From assembly GCA_965247355.1 (NCBI GenBank), contig OZ252011.1, positions 310,001 to 374,000 on the forward strand: a DNA stretch of 64,000 nucleotides. The letters run 5' to 3'. The stretch comes from RHLJ01 sp965247355 (lineage in GTDB: Bacteria > Bacteroidota > Rhodothermia > Balneolales > Balneolaceae). The position numbers were made by a program, and so were the translations under genes. Below the pieces are notes generated by a model. The model was not told where the DNA came from. It was given only the letters and a program-made list of their open reading frames with translations, and searched no databases. This document shows, in pieces, positions 35,611 to 44,148 of this stretch (position 1 is its first letter; each line of letters starts with the position of its first letter).

Positions 35611-36597
35611 TCATTGCCCGTCTCCCTCCAAATCTAAAAACCCTGAATCAATTCCGAGCTTATCTAAATAATGCTGTACCACCTTCGGATTCGGAGTGTG
35701 AGTAATCCATACTTTTTTGGGCTGAATCTGTTCACAAAGATCAATCAACTCAAAAAAATCCAGATGATCGGAAATGGGGATGAGTTCATCCACGGTAAGC
35801 TGTGTCTGTCTAGATTCATTAGCGGCCCATCCTGAACAATAAGCAATTCGTTTCTTTTTAACGTTGGATGCAAATCCAGTTCCCAATGCCGAACCGGGGC
35901 AAATAAGGATGTTACCTTCACAGTTTTCCCGTTGATAGGTTTCATAATCCCCTAACGGAAATCCAAAGTCGTCATACACTTTACAGAGTTTAAATCCGGC
36001 GCCATGAATCTGCATGGGATGATTGAGCTCCTTCAGGATGTACATTAATTCCTGAGCTTTTCCGAGATTATAGGCTGTGAATATGGGAGTATAACCCTGT
36101 TCCAAAGATTCAGAAGCAAACTTCTGGATTTGCGCTACTAATTCTTCTTCCGGTTTCCATTTATAGATAGGAAGACTAAAAGTAGCCTCGGTAATAAACT
36201 GGTCGATAGGAGCATCAGGTAACTGAAAACCTTCAGTAGCAGGAGAGGGTGGTGTGCGATAATCGCCGGTGTAAAGTACCGAACCCAGATCACTTTCCAC
36301 AAAAGTCATCGCAGAACCGAGAATATGTCCGGCAGGGTAGAAGGTGATGCGGGCATTTTCTGTTTCCAATGGGGTACCGAACTCCAGTTCTATAACCTCG
36401 CCTCCGAAACCACGGAGCTTCATAAATCGGGCAGTAGGTGGAGTTGCATACACTGTTAACATACGATTTCGAGGCATATGATCGGCGTGGGCGTGCGATA
36501 CAAAATAGTGATCTGCTTTCGTACCACTATAATCCAGCCCGATCTTTAACTCGGGAAGAAGTATACCGTGATGTCCTGCTTTTTTGATTTTTACCAT
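35611..36597 (-). CDS. Ligase-associated DNA exonuclease, metallo-beta-lactamase fold
   Basis: 328 residues. The metal site is clear: SHAHADH (His35, His37, Asp39, His40), AGHILGSAM, YTGDYR and a C-terminal SDHLDFFEL with the conserved His. The family is the SNM1/Artemis-like nuclease encoded with ATP-dependent ligases. It lies upstream of the ligase on the same strand, with a 208-base spacer full of dispersed repeats, so cotranscription is plausible but the gap is unusually long. It probably trims ends of damaged DNA before ligation. Confidence 0.92.
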   Translation of the reverse strand: MVKIKKAGHHGILLPELKIGLDYSGTKADHYFVSHAHADHMPRNRMLTVYATPPTARFMKLRGFGGEVIELEFGTPLETENARITFYPAGHILGSAMTFVESDLGSVLYTGDYRTPPSPATEGFQLPDAPIDQFITEATFSLPIYKWKPEEELVAQIQKFASESLEQGYTPIFTAYNLGKAQELMYILKELNHPMQIHGAGFKLCKVYDDFGFPLGDYETYQRENCEGNILICPGSALGTGFASNVKKKRIAYCSGWAANESRQTQLTVDELIPISDHLDFFELIDLCEQIQPKKVWITHTPNPKVVQHYLDKLGIDSGFLDLEGDGQ

Positions 36598-36655
36598 GTT
36601 TCCTTTTAAAAGTCATTCTGAGCGAAAGCGAAGAAACTAATTGGGTATCCAACAA

Positions 36656-36683
36656 GATCCTTCGGAAGTATCCTCAGGATGAC
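36656..36683. repeat. 28-bp dispersed repeat (copy 2)
   Basis: 27 of 28 bases match 35526-35553. It follows GTCATTCTGAGCGAAAGCGA (36612-36631), another motif common in Bacteroidota intergenic DNA, whose partial inverse (GCTCAGAGTGACA) occurs near 36972. Confidence 0.75.
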
Positions 36684-36689
36684 AATTCA

Positions 36690-36805
36690 TGTTCAATAAT
36701 CAATATTCATTTAAGAACATTCAATTTCCAACTGAGTGTTGCTCATTCCTTGTGGTTATTGAATGTTGTGGAAGATAGGAGAGACGACTGACAACCTTAT
36801 GTCAT
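36690..36805. repeat. About 115-bp direct repeat, copy A
   Basis: Begins TGTTCAATAATCAATATTCA and ends TTATGTCAT. It matches 36993-37109 with about 10 differences. Inside are perfect 10-bp arms AACATTCAAT (36716-36725) and ATTGAATGTT (36758-36767). It lies in the 527-bp gene-free spacer 36598-37124, which holds nothing but repeats. Confidence 0.8.
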
Positions 36806-36992
36806 CATTGTTTCGATTTATTGAATACCTGGTATTTGCTGTCATCCCGAGCACCCGGAATAAATTCAGGTCGGGTAAGTTTCGCGAGGGATCTCAAATG
36901 TGGTCGAATTCAGCCAGTTCTTAATTTGATACTCTTCGCGACACACCCGAAGCCATACTACATACAGTAGCGCTCAGAGTGACAATGTTTAC

Positions 36993-37109
36993 GTTCAATA
37001 AACAATATTCATTGAAGAACATTCAATTTCCAACTGAGTGTTGCTCATTCCTTGTTGGTTATTGAATGTTGTGGAAGATAGGATAGGGGACTGAAAACGT
37101 TATGTCATT
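36993..37109. repeat. About 115-bp direct repeat, copy B
   Basis: Second copy of the unit at 36690-36805, with the same AACATTCAAT/ATTGAATGTT arms. The roughly 190 bases between the copies carry a GTCATCCCGAG motif and GCTCAGAGTGACA; no open reading frame of note. It ends 15 bases before the stop of the CotH gene. Confidence 0.8.
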
Positions 37110-37124
37110 GAAAATTAATCAATC

Positions 37125-38795
37125 CTATTTAATCAACAACATCTTTTGGGTTTGCCGGAAGCTGCCAGTTTCAATGGTGTAGAAGTACACTCCGCTGGAT
37201 AGAGTATTAGCATCAAATTCCACTTCATGTTTGCCGGAAGTAAAGGTTTTGTTAAGGAGTTGGCGGACTAATTGTCCCTGTAGATTATAGACGTTTAAAC
37301 GAACAAAAGAAGCGACCGGGACTTCAAAGTTTATAATAGTAGAAGGATTAAACGGATTCGGATAATTCTGTTGTAAGGCAAAAATAGCAGGTTGTTCCAG
37401 CGCTTCATTTGCAACCAGTAATTGGATATTAGTATCAATCCATGCAATTCTTTGGGCGATCCATGTTTTGGTGAGATTCAGTTCATCTTCATAAGACTCA
37501 ATCTGTTCATTTCGAGCATCATAAGGAAACCAGCCTCCACCTAAATCGTTGCTTCCCGGCGCTGGGCGAACTTCAAAATTTCGGACTCTTGCTTCTGCAG
37601 TAATATTTGCAAAGTGATCTATCGTGCTGTAAAGAGAGTCAATGGATAACGTGGTTTGCCTGAGTTCTGCCCAGCGGTCTTTCAGTTTTTGCCGGAATTT
37701 TCCATCATTGAAAAGAACCTTCCACCAAAAAGGGGATTGAAAAACATCATTTTGACTGAAGCCTTCATCATCCGCAAAAAATAGTAATTGCCAGCCATCG
37801 GTTCGTCCGGCTTCATTATAATCAATATTACCAAAGCTGAAATTATAATCCCAGGCCGGTCCGGCTAAAAGTTTGCCTCCGTTACTGTCTTTTTGCTTGG
37901 TTAAGTAAGTACTGAGCCGATAGCCATCTACGTTCCTGCTCAATTCATTTAAAATCACATAGTCGACAAAGGAGTCGACATTTAAATATTTTGAATAACC
38001 CAATTCCGGATCAGCGTACGTGCCATCATACATTACATCTTCAAAATCGTACATAAATTGTTGAATGTATGCTTCTTGTTCCGGAGCAATATCCTCAGCT
38101 TTTGGGTAATAATACTGATAACGGATCGAGAACTCGGTAGCTTCATTTGGAGGATAGGCGGACGGAAAACTAGGTTTCCAGTCTTCTTTATCAACCCGGA
38201 TGATATAGCCGCCTGTTACATCATCACCAGTAATTTCTTCCGGTGAAAGTGTAGCAATGTCAACCCGGTTGTTGTCTTGTTTAATTTTTTCCAAAAGCAC
38301 ATAAATTCCCAGATATTCTCCATTCAGAATTACCTCACAATAAACGCTTCTGGAGGCATACCAACCCATTTCTCTGGCAAGATGATAACTAAGCACATTT
38401 CGCATCAGAGAACGGTCGTAGAAAGGAGCGTGGAGAATCCAGTCATTTTCTTCCGGAAGTCCCAGAAGGGGTACATTCCGATTACTTCCATCCTCATTCT
38501 GGGTTTCGATACTATAGCTTTTAATATCCCAGCCAGCGGAGCTTTCTCCCCGTATTTCGATACTTATTTTACCTGAGTAATGGTCAGCAGGATCATCAAT
38601 AGAATTACGCTCGCCGTCACCATTAAAAATGACGTTCATATTCGCTATAATTCGCGGATCGGAAAATGGAATATCCTGACCTTCTGTATCAATAATAATG
38701 ATTGGCAGGTTTGAACTGGTTAATTCAACGGGGGTTTGCCATCCTAAAAGCGGGTTCGAAATAAATAAAAAGAAAATCAGAATTCTTAAATCCAA
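37125..38795 (-). CDS. CotH kinase-family protein with T9SS sorting domain
   Basis: 556 residues. A hydrophobic signal peptide (LRILIFFLFISNPLLGW) is followed by a CotH-type domain: IEIRGESSAGWDIKSYSIE, WILHAPFYDRSLMRNVLSY, GEYLGIYVLLEKIKQDNNRVDI, GGYIIRVDKEDW, and the LLAGPAWDYNFSFGN metal-binding motif. The C-terminal type A sorting domain starts NYPNPFNPST and ends QKMLLIK. CotH proteins are atypical kinases that phosphorylate surface proteins in spores; here the enzyme would be secreted by the type IX system, with unknown substrate. The start is TTG (38795) because no ATG occurs in frame before the signal sequence. Confidence 0.88.
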   Translation of the reverse strand: MDLRILIFFLFISNPLLGWQTPVELTSSNLPIIIIDTEGQDIPFSDPRIIANMNVIFNGDGERNSIDDPADHYSGKISIEIRGESSAGWDIKSYSIETQNEDGSNRNVPLLGLPEENDWILHAPFYDRSLMRNVLSYHLAREMGWYASRSVYCEVILNGEYLGIYVLLEKIKQDNNRVDIATLSPEEITGDDVTGGYIIRVDKEDWKPSFPSAYPPNEATEFSIRYQYYYPKAEDIAPEQEAYIQQFMYDFEDVMYDGTYADPELGYSKYLNVDSFVDYVILNELSRNVDGYRLSTYLTKQKDSNGGKLLAGPAWDYNFSFGNIDYNEAGRTDGWQLLFFADDEGFSQNDVFQSPFWWKVLFNDGKFRQKLKDRWAELRQTTLSIDSLYSTIDHFANITAEARVRNFEVRPAPGSNDLGGGWFPYDARNEQIESYEDELNLTKTWIAQRIAWIDTNIQLLVANEALEQPAIFALQQNYPNPFNPSTIINFEVPVASFVRLNVYNLQGQLVRQLLNKTFTSGKHEVEFDANTLSSGVYFYTIETGSFRQTQKMLLIK

Positions 38796-38974
38796 AATGC
38801 GGGAATAATTTTGCCCAAGATAGTAATAAAGCTCGTGACTATTATTTATACACTTTAAGAACTAATGAATTAGGATAATTAAGCAAACCCAGACTATGTA
38901 TTGGTTCTTATGCTTCATTATTCCTTCACATTTTTTTGCGACACTAGATTGTGTTAATAAAAATGGAGGTAGCT

Positions 38975-40174
38975 ATGAAGGTATTAGTAGTAGGGGGCAA
39001 TTTCGCAGGTTCAACAACCGCTTTAGAAATAAAAAGAAAACTAGGCGATCAGGCAGAAATTACGCTTATTGACAGAAATGCTGATTTCATATATATCCCA
39101 TCTCTGATTTGGGTTCCAATTGGACGTAGAAAAGTCTCACAGATCACAATTCCCAGAAAGAAAGTATTAGAGAAAAAAGGGATTAAATTTGTTCAGGATT
39201 CAGCGGTGGAAGTAATACCTGAAGAGAATAAAGTAATAACTGAAAACGGGGAATATGAATATGATCACCTCGTAATAGCCACAGGTCCAAAGGTAAAATT
39301 TGATGCTGTTCCGGGACTTAAAGAATATTGCACCTATATAGGGACTCCTCCGGGTGCTGAAGAAACAGCCAGAAAACTGGAAGCATTTAAAGAAAATCCG
39401 GGACCAATTGTAATCGGAGCAACTCAGGGAGCCGGATGTATGGGAGCTGCCTATGAGTTTCTGTTTAACGTTGAAAAGTGGCTCAGAGATCAGAAAATCA
39501 GGAAAAAAGTAGATCTACACTGGATTACCCCAGAGCCATACTTGGGTCATTTTGGAATAGATGGGATGCCTTTAGGTGAAGCCATGCTCAAGAAGTTCAT
39601 GGATATGTTCCATATTACTTATCACACCTCTGTTGGTGTAGAAAAAGTAACTGAAGATGCTGTTTACTTAAGCAATGGAGAAAAGATTGATTCTGATTTC
39701 AAAATGTTGATGCCACCGTTCACAGGGGTCGACTTTGTGTCAAAATCAAAAGCTTTAAATGTGGGAGTAAATGGGTTCATCCCGATTCTACCAACCTATC
39801 GGCATGAAACCATTGAGAATGTATGGGCAGCAGGACTAGCAGTTGATGTGAAGCCTCCTTTTGAACAGGGAGAGGTTCCATTCAGTGTTCCAAAAACAGG
39901 ATATCCAAGTGATATAACCGGGAAAATTGTGGCTCATAACATCATAAATACCATTCAGCATATTCCTGAACAGATTGAAAAACCTTGGGGTAAAATTGCC
40001 GGTTTATGTGTGATGGATGCCGGTAAAAAAGAAGTAGTGATTGTGAGTAACACTCTGTTCAAACCCCGTAAGTTCGCAATCATGGTTCCTAATGTGTTCT
40101 ATGATTTCTTTAAGGTAATGCTGGAAAAGTATTTTCTTTTCAAATTGAAAAGAGGGATTTCTTACTTGCCCTAA
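38975..40174 (+). CDS. Sulfide:quinone oxidoreductase-like flavoprotein
   Basis: 399 residues from ATG 38975, chosen because GGAGGT ends 4 bases before it; the GTG at 38951 would add eight residues. FAD-binding motif VLVVGGNFAGSTTA, then LVIATGP and NVWAAGLAVDV. Three cysteines fall where sulfide:quinone oxidoreductases have theirs: Cys119 (EYCTYIG), Cys155 (TQGAGCMGAAYEF) and Cys345 (LCVMDAG), and TPEPYLGHFGI is family-typical. The last 25 residues form an amphipathic basic helix suited to monotopic membrane binding. I infer oxidation of sulfide to polysulfide with quinone reduction; a general NDH-2-like role is the alternative. It is divergent from the CotH gene. Confidence 0.75.
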   Translation: MKVLVVGGNFAGSTTALEIKRKLGDQAEITLIDRNADFIYIPSLIWVPIGRRKVSQITIPRKKVLEKKGIKFVQDSAVEVIPEENKVITENGEYEYDHLVIATGPKVKFDAVPGLKEYCTYIGTPPGAEETARKLEAFKENPGPIVIGATQGAGCMGAAYEFLFNVEKWLRDQKIRKKVDLHWITPEPYLGHFGIDGMPLGEAMLKKFMDMFHITYHTSVGVEKVTEDAVYLSNGEKIDSDFKMLMPPFTGVDFVSKSKALNVGVNGFIPILPTYRHETIENVWAAGLAVDVKPPFEQGEVPFSVPKTGYPSDITGKIVAHNIINTIQHIPEQIEKPWGKIAGLCVMDAGKKEVVIVSNTLFKPRKFAIMVPNVFYDFFKVMLEKYFLFKLKRGISYLP

Positions 40175-40201
40175 CTGGCGACAATTGCAAGTGAGGGGGA
40201 G

Positions 40202-40972
40202 TTACAGAGATTGTAAAGTGGTTCTTAATTCCTCCTCACTTAAATTCGGAAAAAACTCATTCAAAACATTGATATAGAATTCGATTTCCTGCTCATTTTG
40301 AACGGTAACGTTCTTCCTGATCAGCAGGATTTCTATTTCTTTAAGTTCCTGCGGCGAGAAATAGCTGTTAATCATTGGTAAGTGTTCGCTACTTTTTTCA
40401 GCAATGCGTTGCATGATGCTCGCCCGGTCTGCGTAGCGTTCAGTAAATCGCTTGAAAATGGAATAATTATTCAGATGAGCGTTTCGAACCGATTCGTTGT
40501 CTTTGCTTCCTTCAGGAATAGCCTGATACCTCATTGCGAGCTCATTCAGGATGAGCTCAACATGTTCCAGCTTTCTCAGCTCCTGGTAGATTTCAGCGAT
40601 AGCGGAATTCAGCTCAAAATCGATGACTTCTGCATCTGCAGACAGGGCATATTCTATAGCTATATAATCATATTGGGGTTGAATGAATCTCCAACCTGAG
40701 AAGTCGATATATTTTTCATTAGCAATCGTTTCTCGCCATTCCTCTACTTGTGGTAAACCGGCGAAGTCAGGAAAATAGATACGGAAGTACTCAAGATCTT
40801 CCTTAACCCCGATCATTACCTTTTCTTTTTCAGCTTCAATCTTTCGTTGTTCGCTGTAGTTCTGGAATAGAAAAGCACAGTAAACCCCTACAAAAACGAT
40901 AATAAGCTCCAACAGGATAAATTTTATTCCTTGTTTTGAAAAAAAATTAAACGACCATTCAAGTCTGCTCAT
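40202..40972 (-). CDS. Membrane-anchored DUF6090-like protein
   Basis: 256 residues: a short basic N terminus, one membrane helix (about 16-36, FILLELIIVFVGVYCAFLFQN), and a long helical remainder rich in Glu/Leu with a QNYSEQRKIEAEKEKV coiled-coil start. This pattern, helix followed by N-x-x-E-x-R-K, resembles DUF6090 proteins of Bacteroidota, of unknown function. It is 3 bases from the oxyR stop region on the same strand, so it is probably cotranscribed with oxyR. Confidence 0.65.
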   Translation of the reverse strand: MSRLEWSFNFFSKQGIKFILLELIIVFVGVYCAFLFQNYSEQRKIEAEKEKVMIGVKEDLEYFRIYFPDFAGLPQVEEWRETIANEKYIDFSGWRFIQPQYDYIAIEYALSADAEVIDFELNSAIAEIYQELRKLEHVELILNELAMRYQAIPEGSKDNESVRNAHLNNYSIFKRFTERYADRASIMQRIAEKSSEHLPMINSYFSPQELKEIEILLIRKNVTVQNEQEIEFYINVLNEFFPNLSEEELRTTLQSL

Positions 40973-40975
40973 ATC

Positions 40976-41908
40976 TTATTCAACTACCAGTTCTTCCTTT
41001 TGAGACTTGAGATGTTCCGGGATAGAATCTTTAATTACAGAGCCGAGAGCTCCGATCAGGTTTTTCTTTAAAAATTCCCGGCTGTACACTAATCGTATTT
41101 TTCGGGTAGGCACCGGATCATTGAACTCTTTAATAACTCCATTCGCACAACGGGTATCATGATCCTGCATAGAAAGATAGGGCATCAGGGTAATCCCAAA
41201 ATCCTGTTCAACTAATCGTTTCAGAGTTTCAAGATTTCCACTCTCAAAATTGATTTTCCCTTTGTTTACTTTTTCATTGGTCTTTTTACAGAGCTTAATG
41301 GCTTGATCTCTGAAACAATGACCTTCATTAAGCAGCCAGAGGTTTTCTTTATAAAGATCGTCCAGATCAAGCTTATCCTTACTGGCAAACTTGTGCATAC
41401 TGGAAACATATCCAAGGAAAGGTTCCAGAAACAGTTCTTCATCAAAGAAATGCTGGTCTGTCGGAGTAGCGATAATCCCGACATCCAATTGGTCGTCTTG
41501 TAGATTTTCAAGTACTTCCGAAGTAAGCATTTCCTGAAAATTCAGTTCCACTTTTGGATAATTTTCGGTGAATTCCCGAAGGAAAAGTGGGACCAGGTAT
41601 GGCGCTACGGTAGGAATAATCCCAACTTTAAATGACCCATGAAGTTCATCATCACTTAACGAAGCCATATCTTCTATGTGCTTGGCATCATGTAGAATCA
41701 CTTTCGCTTTCTCAATAATTTGTTCGCCAATACTTGTTGGAATAACAGGTGTTTTAGAGCGATCAAAAATCAACACTCCAAGCTCATCCTCAAGCTTTTG
41801 TATCTGCATACTGAGTGTTGGCTGGGTAATATAAATTTTCTGTGCTGCAGTGGCAAAATGTCGGTACTTATCAACGGCAACAATATAAGAGAGCTGGGTT
41901 AGGGTCAT
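40976..41908 (-). CDS. oxyR: OxyR-type LysR regulator of peroxide response
   Basis: 310 residues. N-terminal winged HTH (HFATAAQKIYITQPTLSMQIQKLE), then the periplasmic-binding-protein-like sensor domain. The two redox cysteines of OxyR are kept with the same nine-residue spacing: Cys198 and Cys207 in GHCFRDQAIKLC, equivalent to Cys199/Cys208 of E. coli. I infer H2O2-driven disulfide formation and activation of peroxide defence genes. No catalase, peroxiredoxin or dps gene is next to it; the DUF6090-like gene follows 3 bases downstream and may be coregulated. Confidence 0.93.
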   Translation of the reverse strand: MTLTQLSYIVAVDKYRHFATAAQKIYITQPTLSMQIQKLEDELGVLIFDRSKTPVIPTSIGEQIIEKAKVILHDAKHIEDMASLSDDELHGSFKVGIIPTVAPYLVPLFLREFTENYPKVELNFQEMLTSEVLENLQDDQLDVGIIATPTDQHFFDEELFLEPFLGYVSSMHKFASKDKLDLDDLYKENLWLLNEGHCFRDQAIKLCKKTNEKVNKGKINFESGNLETLKRLVEQDFGITLMPYLSMQDHDTRCANGVIKEFNDPVPTRKIRLVYSREFLKKNLIGALGSVIKDSIPEHLKSQKEELVVE

Positions 41909-41922
41909 TTATTAATATTCGC

Positions 41923-42633
41923 TTATGAGTTTTCTTTTTTTAATGAGTCATAATACTCAAGAATTTTGAAAGCATCCGACTCACTTTTTCCTTTAATCTT
42001 ATTTTTCTTAGCGAAGTCTTTAAGCTCTTTTTCAAACTCACCGATATCTTTGACAAGATTTTTGAGTCTCAAACGGGTTTTCTTGAAATCCCCATTTTCA
42101 TCAACAATATAATAGGTTTCTTTTTTCTTGTACTCAGCGGTAACTCTGTTAGTAACCGGATCTCTGAAATTTCCGCGATCAAAATCGGCTGAATGATGTG
42201 CGAACATTTTAGTTTTCCCATTATATATAACTCTTAAAAAAGAACTGGTGGTTATATCATCTTCAGGACTTGAGAACCCAATCACGAAAAAATCTTCGGG
42301 CTGATTATAGTCATCATAAAGTTCAATTCCTTTAATAATAGCTGGATTGAAGATCTTATAAATATCACCTTCTTTAAAAAGAAGCAGATTTTCTTCCAGA
42401 TTTAAAACTAATTCAAGTACTTCTGTTTTCTTGTCGTTTGGTAAGTAAACTTTCCCTCTTTTGATTTCATCATCGTAATAGGCAGTGCCTTTTACATCGG
42501 TTGGATTAAGATTTTGCATCAAATTTGATGAACTAAACGTTATTCCGGAAGATGCATCTTTAGCAGAATATTGAGCATGGATAAGGGATGTTTGAAAGGA
42601 TAGTGCTAGTACAATTATAATTATAGTTCTCAT
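41923..42633 (-). CDS. Secreted hypothetical protein, paralogue 2 of a tandem pair
   Basis: 236 residues with a signal peptide (cleavage near IHAQ). It shares long matching stretches with the gene upstream: GTAYYDDE/GTPFYNDK, the LALNLEEN-type core, GFSSP, RVIYNGKTKMFAHH, FDRGNFRDPVTN, and a shared lysine-rich C terminus (FEKELKDFAKKNKIKGKSES). No known family is recognised. It overlaps the upstream copy by 4 bases, so both are cotranslated. The conserved FAHH and DRGNFRDP motifs might form a binding site; function is unknown. Confidence 0.7.
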   Translation of the reverse strand: MRTIIIIVLALSFQTSLIHAQYSAKDASSGITFSSSNLMQNLNPTDVKGTAYYDDEIKRGKVYLPNDKKTEVLELVLNLEENLLLFKEGDIYKIFNPAIIKGIELYDDYNQPEDFFVIGFSSPEDDITTSSFLRVIYNGKTKMFAHHSADFDRGNFRDPVTNRVTAEYKKKETYYIVDENGDFKKTRLRLKNLVKDIGEFEKELKDFAKKNKIKGKSESDAFKILEYYDSLKKENS

Positions 42634-43376
42634 TTTTTAACCTCATTTGACTGATTATTTTTTAAAGTATCGAAGTGCTCAAGAATTCGAAAAGCATCTG
42701 ATTCACTTTTACCATTAATTTTATTTTTCTTGGCAAAATCCTTCAGCTCTTTTTCAAATTCACCAAGATCATTAATAAGATTTTTAAGTTTGAGACGAGT
42801 CTTCTTGAATTCGCCGTTCTCTCTTCTAATATAGTAGTCTACATCTTTTTTGTATTCCTGAACTTTTTCGTTAGTAATTGGATCTCTGAAATTTCCACGA
42901 TCAAATTCAACAGTATGATGAGCAAACATCTTTGTTTCTCCATTATAAATCACTCTCAATGCAGTAGAATAATTTATATTATTTTTTGGGCTTGAGAATC
43001 CGGTTACAAAGAAATCTTCAGTTTCTCCTCGCTCATTCTGGAAAGCAACACCTTCGATGATCTCCGGATTAAAAATCTTGAATTTATCTCCGTCTTTATA
43101 AACGAGTTGATTTTCTTCAAGATTCAATGCCAATGAGAGAGTTTCTGTGGTTTTCTTATTTGGTAAATAAACTATTCCTTTTACAAATTTATCATTGTAA
43201 AAAGGGGTTCCTTTTGTACCGTCTCCATCTTTTGTGATAATGATATCAGTACGGAGTAATTGCATACCAGCGAGAGAAGTATAGGACTGACCGTAATTGC
43301 CACCACCTGTCTGAGCGAAAGAATCAATTGAAATTAAAAGAATTGCAAAAAAAGTAAATAGTATTGTTTTCTTCAT
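42630..43376 (-). CDS. Secreted hypothetical protein, paralogue 1 of a tandem pair
   Basis: 248 residues, signal peptide ending SFAQ. It is clearly homologous to the following gene over its whole length, with diverged middle parts (estimated half to two thirds identical), so the duplication is old. It is the first gene of the pair; the two may form a heteromer. The beta-rich body and charged helical end (NLINDLGEFEKELKDF) are reminiscent of periplasmic binding modules but no family is recognised. Confidence 0.7.
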   Translation of the reverse strand: MKKTILFTFFAILLISIDSFAQTGGGNYGQSYTSLAGMQLLRTDIIITKDGDGTKGTPFYNDKFVKGIVYLPNKKTTETLSLALNLEENQLVYKDGDKFKIFNPEIIEGVAFQNERGETEDFFVTGFSSPKNNINYSTALRVIYNGETKMFAHHTVEFDRGNFRDPITNEKVQEYKKDVDYYIRRENGEFKKTRLKLKNLINDLGEFEKELKDFAKKNKINGKSESDAFRILEHFDTLKNNQSNEVKK

Positions 43377-43491
43377 GACTTTATTGTTGGATTTTGAAAT
43401 TAACCCACCGGTCTTAATGTAAGTGATTAACTATAAATGATAAAATCAGTTTTATGTAGCAGTGATAACAGGGAAAATGGCCTATTTAGCT

Positions 43492-44148
43492 TTATTCACC
43501 ATCCCATTCCTTCAGGAATTGCTGTACATATTCTTCCATAAACAGATGTCGCTCTTCAGCGAGTTCCTTTCCTGCTTTGGTATTCATCAGATCTTTCAAA
43601 AGGAATAATTTTTCATAAAAATGATTGATGGTATGCCCATTATCATTTTTGTATGCCTCGAAAGAAGAATGCATGGTTGGTTTTTGATTCGGGTTATACA
43701 ATTCCCTGTTTTTATACCCTCCGTAAGAAAAAGCCCTAGCGATACCGATAGCACCCATTGCATCAAGCCGGTCTGCATCCTGAACTACCTTTCCTTCAAT
43801 AGTTTTCATGTTGGATTCAACCTTAGCGCCTTTAAAGGAAATATCTTTAATTATCTGGCATACATGAGAGATAATATTTTTTTCTATATCTAAAGATTGC
43901 AGCCATTTCTCTGCTACTTTTGGACCTATTGTTTCGTCTCCATTATGGAATTTATGATCGGCAATATCATGAAGCAGAGCTGCTAGTCCAACAACAAACG
44001 TGTTTGCATTCTCTCTTTCAGCCAAACTTAGGGCTGTATTTCTAACCCTGTGTATATGCCACCAATCGTGGCCGCTATCTCCATCCATGCGGTCTTTTAC
44101 AAACTGCTCTGTCCTTCGAATAACTTCGGTTTCTAAAAATTCAGACAT
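43492..44148 (-). CDS. HD-domain phosphohydrolase
   Basis: 218 residues from ATG 44148 (a TTG two codons further up is less likely). The metal-binding HD signature is present: HDWWHIHRV near the start, LAALLHDIADHKF with the His-Asp pair, and a later QDADRLDAMGAIGIAR supplying the last Asp. This is the YedJ-like type of HD hydrolase, acting on nucleotides or other phosphates in the cytosol; substrate unknown. The start overlaps the 3' end of the GH3 gene by 16 bases, so the two are cotranscribed. Confidence 0.88.
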   Translation of the reverse strand: MSEFLETEVIRRTEQFVKDRMDGDSGHDWWHIHRVRNTALSLAERENANTFVVGLAALLHDIADHKFHNGDETIGPKVAEKWLQSLDIEKNIISHVCQIIKDISFKGAKVESNMKTIEGKVVQDADRLDAMGAIGIARAFSYGGYKNRELYNPNQKPTMHSSFEAYKNDNGHTINHFYEKLFLLKDLMNTKAGKELAEERHLFMEEYVQQFLKEWDGE

